Source of the DNA: Bradyrhizobium sp. Ce-3
Lineage (GTDB): Bacteria; Pseudomonadota; Alphaproteobacteria; Rhizobiales; Xanthobacteraceae
DNA: 64,000 nt
Reading direction: 5' to 3'
Assembly (NCBI RefSeq): GCF_022835695.1
Contig: NZ_BQUV01000007.1
Location: 310,001-374,000, forward strand
Shown here one piece after another: positions 60,200 through 64,000 of this stretch (positions are counted from its first letter, which is position 1; each line of letters opens with the position of its first letter). Position numbers and translations under genes: made by a program. The notes under the pieces are model-generated. The model had not been told where the DNA came from, ran no database searches, and was given only the letters and a program-made list of their open reading frames with translations.

Positions 60200-61036
60200 A
60201 TGAGCCAAACCGCCGCATCCGACCAGGAACCCGCCTTCATCGAGGTCGGCGAGGGCCGCGGGGCACGCCGGATCGCGGTCCGCGCCCGGGCCGGGAGCGG
60301 CCCCGGCAGCGCAAATGGCGCGCCGGGCAGCACAAGTGGTGCGCCGGGCCTCATCTGGCTCGGCGGCTTCAAGTCCGACATGACCAGCTCCAAGGCGCTC
60401 GCGCTCGATGCATGGGCCGCCGAGCACGGCCGCAGCTGCGTCCGGTTCGACTATTCCGGCCATGGCGAATCCGGCGGCGAATTCGCTGACGGCACGATCG
60501 GGCGCTGGCTCGAGGAGAGCGTTGCGGTGTTCTCGCAGTTCTGCAGCGGGCCGCAGGTCGTGATCGGGTCCTCGATGGGCGGCTGGATGGCGCTGCTGCT
60601 GGCACGCGAGATCATGCGTCGCGGCAACGCGAACGCGCAGCTCGCCGGCCTGGTGCTGATCGCGCCGGCGCCCGACTTCACCGAGGAATTGATGTGGAAG
60701 GGTTTTTCGCCGGAGATCCGCGCCGAGATCGAGACCAAGGGCGTCTGGCTGCGTCCGTCCGAATATGGCGACGGCTCGCCCTATCCGATCACCCGCAACC
60801 TGATCGAGGAGGGCCGCAACCATCTGCTGCTCGGAAGCCAAATCGACGTCGGCTGCCCGGTGCGCATCCTGCAGGGCGCGCAGGATCCCGACGTGCCGTG
60901 GAAGCACGCCTTCGCGCTGGTGCACCGGCTACCGGCCGAGGATGTGGTGCTGACCATGATCCAGGACGGCGATCACCGGCTGTCGCGTCCGCAGGACATC
61001 GCGCGCATCATCGCCGCGGTGGCGGAGATCGGCTAA
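60200..61036 (+). CDS. Alpha/beta hydrolase
   Basis: 278-residue serine hydrolase. Nucleophile elbow is VIGSSMGGWMALLLA (Ser at about 118), catalytic Asp in LQGAQDPDVPW, His in IQDGDHRLSRP; oxyanion region WLGGFKSDM. The form GSSMGGWM and the C-terminal layout resemble the ABHD10/depalmitoylase-like group, but the substrate is unknown. A short Gly/Ala/Ser repeat lies at about 34-49 (GSANGAPGSTSGAPG). ATG 60200. Convergent with nothing; it follows infC divergently. Confidence 0.88.
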   Translation: MSQTAASDQEPAFIEVGEGRGARRIAVRARAGSGPGSANGAPGSTSGAPGLIWLGGFKSDMTSSKALALDAWAAEHGRSCVRFDYSGHGESGGEFADGTIGRWLEESVAVFSQFCSGPQVVIGSSMGGWMALLLAREIMRRGNANAQLAGLVLIAPAPDFTEELMWKGFSPEIRAEIETKGVWLRPSEYGDGSPYPITRNLIEEGRNHLLLGSQIDVGCPVRILQGAQDPDVPWKHAFALVHRLPAEDVVLTMIQDGDHRLSRPQDIARIIAAVAEIG

Positions 61037-61040
61037 GCTC

Positions 61041-61193
61041 TTTTCCCTTCTCCCCTTGTGGGAGAAGGTGGCACGGACGAAGTCCGTGCCGGATAAGGGG
61101 TTCTCTCCGCGGAGACAGACCCCTCACCCGTCTCGAATGAGCTCTCGCTCATTCGATCCACCCTCTCCCACAGGGGGAGAGGGAAGGAAAAGC
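61041..61193. repeat. Dispersed repeat (TTCTCCCCTTGTGGGAGAAG family)
   Basis: Hairpin TTCTCCCCTTGTGGGAGAAG, then GGCACGGACGAAGTCCGTGCC hairpin (two arms GGCACGGAC/GTCCGTGCC), AATGAGCTCTCGCTCATT hairpin and CCCTCTCCCACAGGGGGAGA end. Between the hydrolase and the NTF2-like gene. Confidence 0.85.
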
Positions 61194-61212
61194 GAGCGGC
61201 CGGGAGAAGCCA

Positions 61213-61680
61213 GTGAACACCACAACAATGCTGCGCGCGTTCTGCGACGCGGTCGAGCAGCGCGACGGCAAGGCCTTCGCAAGCCTCTTCACCGAAGACG
61301 GCGTCTATCACGATGTGTTCTACGGCGCGTTCGCGGGCCACGCAAAGATCGCCGAGATGATCGACGACTGGTTCTACCGCACCGCGACCGATTTCCGCTG
61401 GGTGATGCACGATCCCGTCAGCGACGGCGCGACGCTCTACGCGCGCTACACGTTCAGCTACCGCTCGACCCTGCCGGAGGCCAAGGGGGCACGCGCGATG
61501 TTCGAGGGCGTCGCGATCATGCGGCTGCGCGACGGCAAGATCACGGAGTACCACGAGGTCGCCAACACCGCGCCGGCCTTTGTCGACCTGAATTTCGCGC
61601 CTGAGCGGATTGCCAAGATCGTCGGCAAGCAGGGTGCTGCGCTCAAGGCGCGGGACGAGATGAAGCGGCATTTGGGATGA
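61213..61680 (+). CDS. NTF2-like (SnoaL-like) protein
   Basis: 155 residues, cone-shaped SnoaL/NTF2 fold. The N-terminal helix LRAFCDAVEQRDGKAFASLF and EDGVYHDVFYGAFAGHAKI are typical, with a following beta sheet (GATLYARYTFSYRS). Such proteins bind small hydrophobic molecules or act as isomerases; no active site is certain. Start GTG 61213 after GGGAGAAG; ATG 61228 would shorten it by five. Confidence 0.8.
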   Translation: MNTTTMLRAFCDAVEQRDGKAFASLFTEDGVYHDVFYGAFAGHAKIAEMIDDWFYRTATDFRWVMHDPVSDGATLYARYTFSYRSTLPEAKGARAMFEGVAIMRLRDGKITEYHEVANTAPAFVDLNFAPERIAKIVGKQGAALKARDEMKRHLG

Positions 61681-61697
61681 GCTGCGCGGCTCTCTCC

Positions 61698-61805
61698 ATC
61701 GTCATTCCGGGGCATCGCGCAGCGATGAGCCCGGAATCCATCAGGCCGCAGCGCGGGTGGAGCAATGGATTCCGGGCTCGCGCTTCGCGCGCCCCGGAAT
61801 GACGG
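61698..61805. repeat. Dispersed repeat (TCGTCATTCCGGGGC...CCCCGGAATGACGG)
   Basis: Outer arms CGTCATTCCGGGGC (61700-61713) and GCCCCGGAATGACG (61791-61804), inner arms AGCCCGGAATCCAT and ATGGATTCCGGGCT. Between converging genes, so it can end both transcripts. Confidence 0.9.
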
Positions 61806-61814
61806 TGGAGAAAC

Positions 61815-62612
61815 TTACGGCGGCGGCGGATTGGTCATCGGCTTGCGCTGGGCGAGCGCGGCCACGGTCGAGGTGCCGATCGGACCCTGCTCGTCATAGA
61901 GCCAGCATTCGCCGATCGCGACGCCGTCGGTGGCGTGGTGGTTGACGACCTCGAAGCCGATCCAGTTGCTCACCGGCAAACGATGTAGATAGATCGTGAC
62001 GTCGCTGTTGATGTAGCCGAGCCCCTGGTCGCCGGCATTGGCGAAGGGGCTCGCGAAATCCGCGCCGGTCGCGACATGGACGAACGGCGTCATCTTCACG
62101 CCGGCGACGAGCTCGCGCACTTCGCTCATCCAGAGCCTTCGTTCGCCGAGCGAACCCATGTGGCCTGTGATCGGCCGCGTCTCCCATTTGCCGTTCATGC
62201 CGAGCCGCGGATCGGCCGGCTTCGGAATGTCAGCGGGTGCCGGCACCTGCCAGTTCGGCGGTGACCAGACATTGCCGGGCGCATTTTCCGTCCGGCGCAA
62301 CAACTGGCAGGAGGTGCGCGCCATGCTGGTGCCGCCGGAGACGAACTCGGCCTCGATCACCTTGATGCGGAGGCCGTCGCGGACGAGCCTGGTCTTCACC
62401 TCGACCGGCGTCGTGATGTTGGGCAGCCGGAACATGTCGACCGTGAGGCGTGCGGGGACGAAATCGTCGGAGCCGTGGCGCTCCTCGATGACGAAGCCGA
62501 GCAGGCCGATCACGACGCGACCGTGCATCGATTCCGGGCTCCACGGTCCGTTCGCAACCGACGTCGGCATGAAGCCGTCGCCGTGTCTGGTGAAGAAAGG
62601 CTGGTTTGTCAT
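61815..62612 (-). CDS. Acyl-CoA thioesterase-like (double hotdog) protein
   Basis: 265 residues. The pattern fits the TesB-like/thioesterase-superfamily double hotdog: GDGFMPTSVANGPWSPESMHG in the first half, ARLTVDMFRLPNITTP and ASFVSGGTSMARTSC-like (EFVSGGTSMARTSCQLL), and in the second half INSDVTIYLHRLP and GVAIGECWLYDEQGPIGTS. Substrate unknown. ATG 62610-62612 (MTNQPFF); the longer frame from 62729 is non-native. Downstream of queG by 35 bases. Confidence 0.8.
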   Translation of the reverse strand: MTNQPFFTRHGDGFMPTSVANGPWSPESMHGRVVIGLLGFVIEERHGSDDFVPARLTVDMFRLPNITTPVEVKTRLVRDGLRIKVIEAEFVSGGTSMARTSCQLLRRTENAPGNVWSPPNWQVPAPADIPKPADPRLGMNGKWETRPITGHMGSLGERRLWMSEVRELVAGVKMTPFVHVATGADFASPFANAGDQGLGYINSDVTIYLHRLPVSNWIGFEVVNHHATDGVAIGECWLYDEQGPIGTSTVAALAQRKPMTNPPPP

Positions 62613-62646
62613 GGCCTGCGACCATGACGGGAACGGCGCGATGAAA

Positions 62647-63834
62647 TCAAGAGGCGGCCGCGCGCCACTCGTTTTGCACGCCGACGTCAGGCTCGCCGCC
62701 GGCCCGCGAGGCCAGCGCCGCGAATTCATCGGGGGCGATCAGCTGCGCAAGCGCCCACACCGCGGCGCCGCGCACCAGCGGGCTCGCATCGTCGAGCAAA
62801 CGTTGTGCTTCGCCGGCCAAGTCTGCATCGCCTGAGTTGCCGATCGCGATCAGCACATTGCGGATGAAGCGGTCGCGGCCGATCCGCTTGACCGGCGATT
62901 TCGTGAACAGCGCGCGAAAGGCGGCGTCGTCGAGCCGCACCAGCTCTGCGAGCGCAGGCGCGCGCAACGCATCACGCGCCGCGAGCTTCTGCTCGCGTCC
63001 CGCCAACGCGAACTTGTTCCACGGGCACACCGCGAGGCAGTCGTCGCAGCCATAGATGCGGTTGCCGATTTGCTTGCGGAATTCGTGCGGGATCGGTCCC
63101 TTGTTCTCGATCGTCAGATACGAGATGCAGCGCCGCGCATCGAGCTTGTAGGGGGCGGGAAACGCAGCGGTCGGACAGATGTCCTGGCAGGCGCGGCAGC
63201 TGCCGCAATGATCGGCTTCGCTCTCGTCGCGCGGCAATTCGGTCGCCGAATAGATCGCGCCGAGAAACAGCCACGAGCCGAACTCGCGTGACACCAGATT
63301 GGTGTGCTTGCCCTGCCAGCCGATGCCGGCCGCCCGCGCCAGCGGCTTCTCCATCACAGCGGCGGTGTCGACGAACACCTTCACCTCGTCGCCGGTCGCA
63401 GCAGCGAGCCAGCGCGCGAGAATCTTCAGCCGCTTCTTGATCACGTCGTGATAGTCGTCGCCCTGCGCATAGACCGAGATCGCGCCATGCGACCGGCGCG
63501 CCAGAATGTTCAGCGGATTGTCGTCGGGCCCGTAATTGACGCCGAGCATGATGATCGAGCGCACGCCGGCCCACAGCACGCGCGGATCGGCGCGGCGCTC
63601 CGGATTGGCTGCGAGCCAGTCCATGTCGCCATGGCCGCCGGAGCCGAGGAATTCCAAAAAATATTGTCCGGCCTCTGCCGTCGCATCAGGCGTGGTGACG
63701 CCAATGGCGTCGAAGCCGAGCGCGCGCGCCTCGCGCTTGAGCGCTGCCTTGAGATCGGACGGAGAGAGCGTGACCGCCTGGTTCAGAAGTCGAGGTCCAC
63801 ATAGGTGCGCGACGCCGGCACCCCCGCCAGCCAT
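62647..63834 (-). CDS. queG: Epoxyqueuosine reductase QueG
   Basis: Cobalamin-dependent iron-sulphur enzyme that reduces epoxyqueuosine to queuosine in tRNA. About 380-395 residues. It has the N-terminal DUF1730 segment ([29 protein letters not shown]) and two 4Fe-4S clusters in [17 protein letters not shown] and [16 protein letters not shown]; a HEAT-like tail follows. Start uncertain: ATG 63832-63834 overlaps the GST gene by about 52 bases, whereas conserved sequence begins near [16 protein letters not shown] (63786), where no ATG, GTG or TTG exists. Confidence 0.93.
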   Translation of the reverse strand: MAGGGAGVAHLCGPRLLNQAVTLSPSDLKAALKREARALGFDAIGVTTPDATAEAGQYFLEFLGSGGHGDMDWLAANPERRADPRVLWAGVRSIIMLGVNYGPDDNPLNILARRSHGAISVYAQGDDYHDVIKKRLKILARWLAAATGDEVKVFVDTAAVMEKPLARAAGIGWQGKHTNLVSREFGSWLFLGAIYSATELPRDESEADHCGSCRACQDICPTAAFPAPYKLDARRCISYLTIENKGPIPHEFRKQIGNRIYGCDDCLAVCPWNKFALAGREQKLAARDALRAPALAELVRLDDAAFRALFTKSPVKRIGRDRFIRNVLIAIGNSGDADLAGEAQRLLDDASPLVRGAAVWALAQLIAPDEFAALASRAGGEPDVGVQNEWRAAAS

Positions 63835-64000
63835 TCGCTGAGCAGCGGGCGGAACGACGGGCGGGACTTCACCCGCGCGTACCACGCTTTTGCCGCGTCG
63901 TCCTCGCTCCATGGCACGTCGCCCAGATAGTCGATCGCCGAGAGATGCGCCGCGGCGGCGAGGTCCGCGTAGGTCAGGCGGTCGCCGGCGAGATAGTTCC
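63783..64000 (-). CDS. Glutathione S-transferase, C-terminal part (5' end outside window)
   Basis: Stop TGA at 63783-63785 on the minus strand. The 72 codons seen read [56 protein letters not shown] and end in TYVDLDF, the helical C-domain of a GST. The N-terminal thioredoxin-like half with the glutathione site lies beyond base 64000. It overlaps queG, so both form one leftward unit. Confidence 0.88.
   Translation of the reverse strand, partial: NYLAGDRLTYADLAAAAHLSAIDYLGDVPWSEDDAAKAWYARVKSRPSFRPLLSEWLAGVPASRTYVDLDF

Overview
The window looks like chromosome of a slow-growing rhizobium or close relative (Alphaproteobacteria, Nitrobacteraceae, most likely Bradyrhizobium). The support is high GC with strong GC3 bias, a PmtA-type phosphatidylethanolamine methyltransferase behind dnaKJ, an RpoH-type dnaK promoter of the Bradyrhizobium pattern, the block hemJ-rho-mnmE-mnmG-rsmG-parA-parB, and many dispersed palindromic intergenic repeats of the kind that fill Bradyrhizobium genomes. 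The genus is an inference from gene order and recalled protein families; no search was run.

Layout. 0-9 kb: FMN reductase end, pmtA, dnaJ, dnaK, two exported proteins (one a Tat-like nicotinamidase), grpE and hrcA, i.e. the heat-shock block. 9-15.3 kb: rph-rdgB-hemW, an LpoA-like lipoprotein divergent from rsmI-yraN-gshB. 15.5-17.6 kb: an exported metallo-beta-lactamase-fold protein, then a small lower-GC accessory patch with one 111-codon gene and one short frameshifted gene. 17.6-22.3 kb: comM with a LexA-type operator, an exported protein, and a large hybrid histidine kinase. 22.3-27.1 kb (minus): hisB, DUF2628, hisH, hisA, hisF, hisE, coaA. 27.4-30.4 kb: hslV, GNAT, DUF2585, hslU. 30.5-38.5 kb: an orphan membrane protein, smr-mltA-timA (minus), secB, then dnaQ, coaE, maf, ppsR (minus).

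The pivot is 38.5-38.9 kb. Genes run mainly leftwards on its left (ppsR, maf, coaE, dnaQ) and rightwards on its right (hemJ, rho, mnmE, mnmG, rsmG, parA, parB). The gap has an AT-rich stretch and several near-consensus DnaA boxes, so I propose it as the chromosomal origin. Five parS sites lie 4-6.3 kb to the right, before and inside mnmG/rsmG, next to parAB. Origin, parS and ParAB thus form the replication and segregation centre.

47.5-64 kb (mostly minus): holA-lptE-leuS, a second exported metallo-beta-lactamase-fold protein, a TSUP permease, pheT and pheS, a small secreted protein, rplT-rpmI-infC (infC with an ATT start), an alpha/beta hydrolase, an NTF2-like protein, a thioesterase-like protein, queG and the end of a glutathione S-transferase gene.

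I found no tRNA, rRNA, CRISPR array, prophage, transposase or secondary-metabolite cluster. Most of the window is conserved housekeeping DNA. The less ordinary signals are the candidate origin, the LexA site before comM, a cluster of TGCTGC palindromes before mnmE, the frameshifted small gene, the Tat-like nicotinamidase, and the degenerate receiver domain of the hybrid kinase. I did not find a clearly new multi-gene system.
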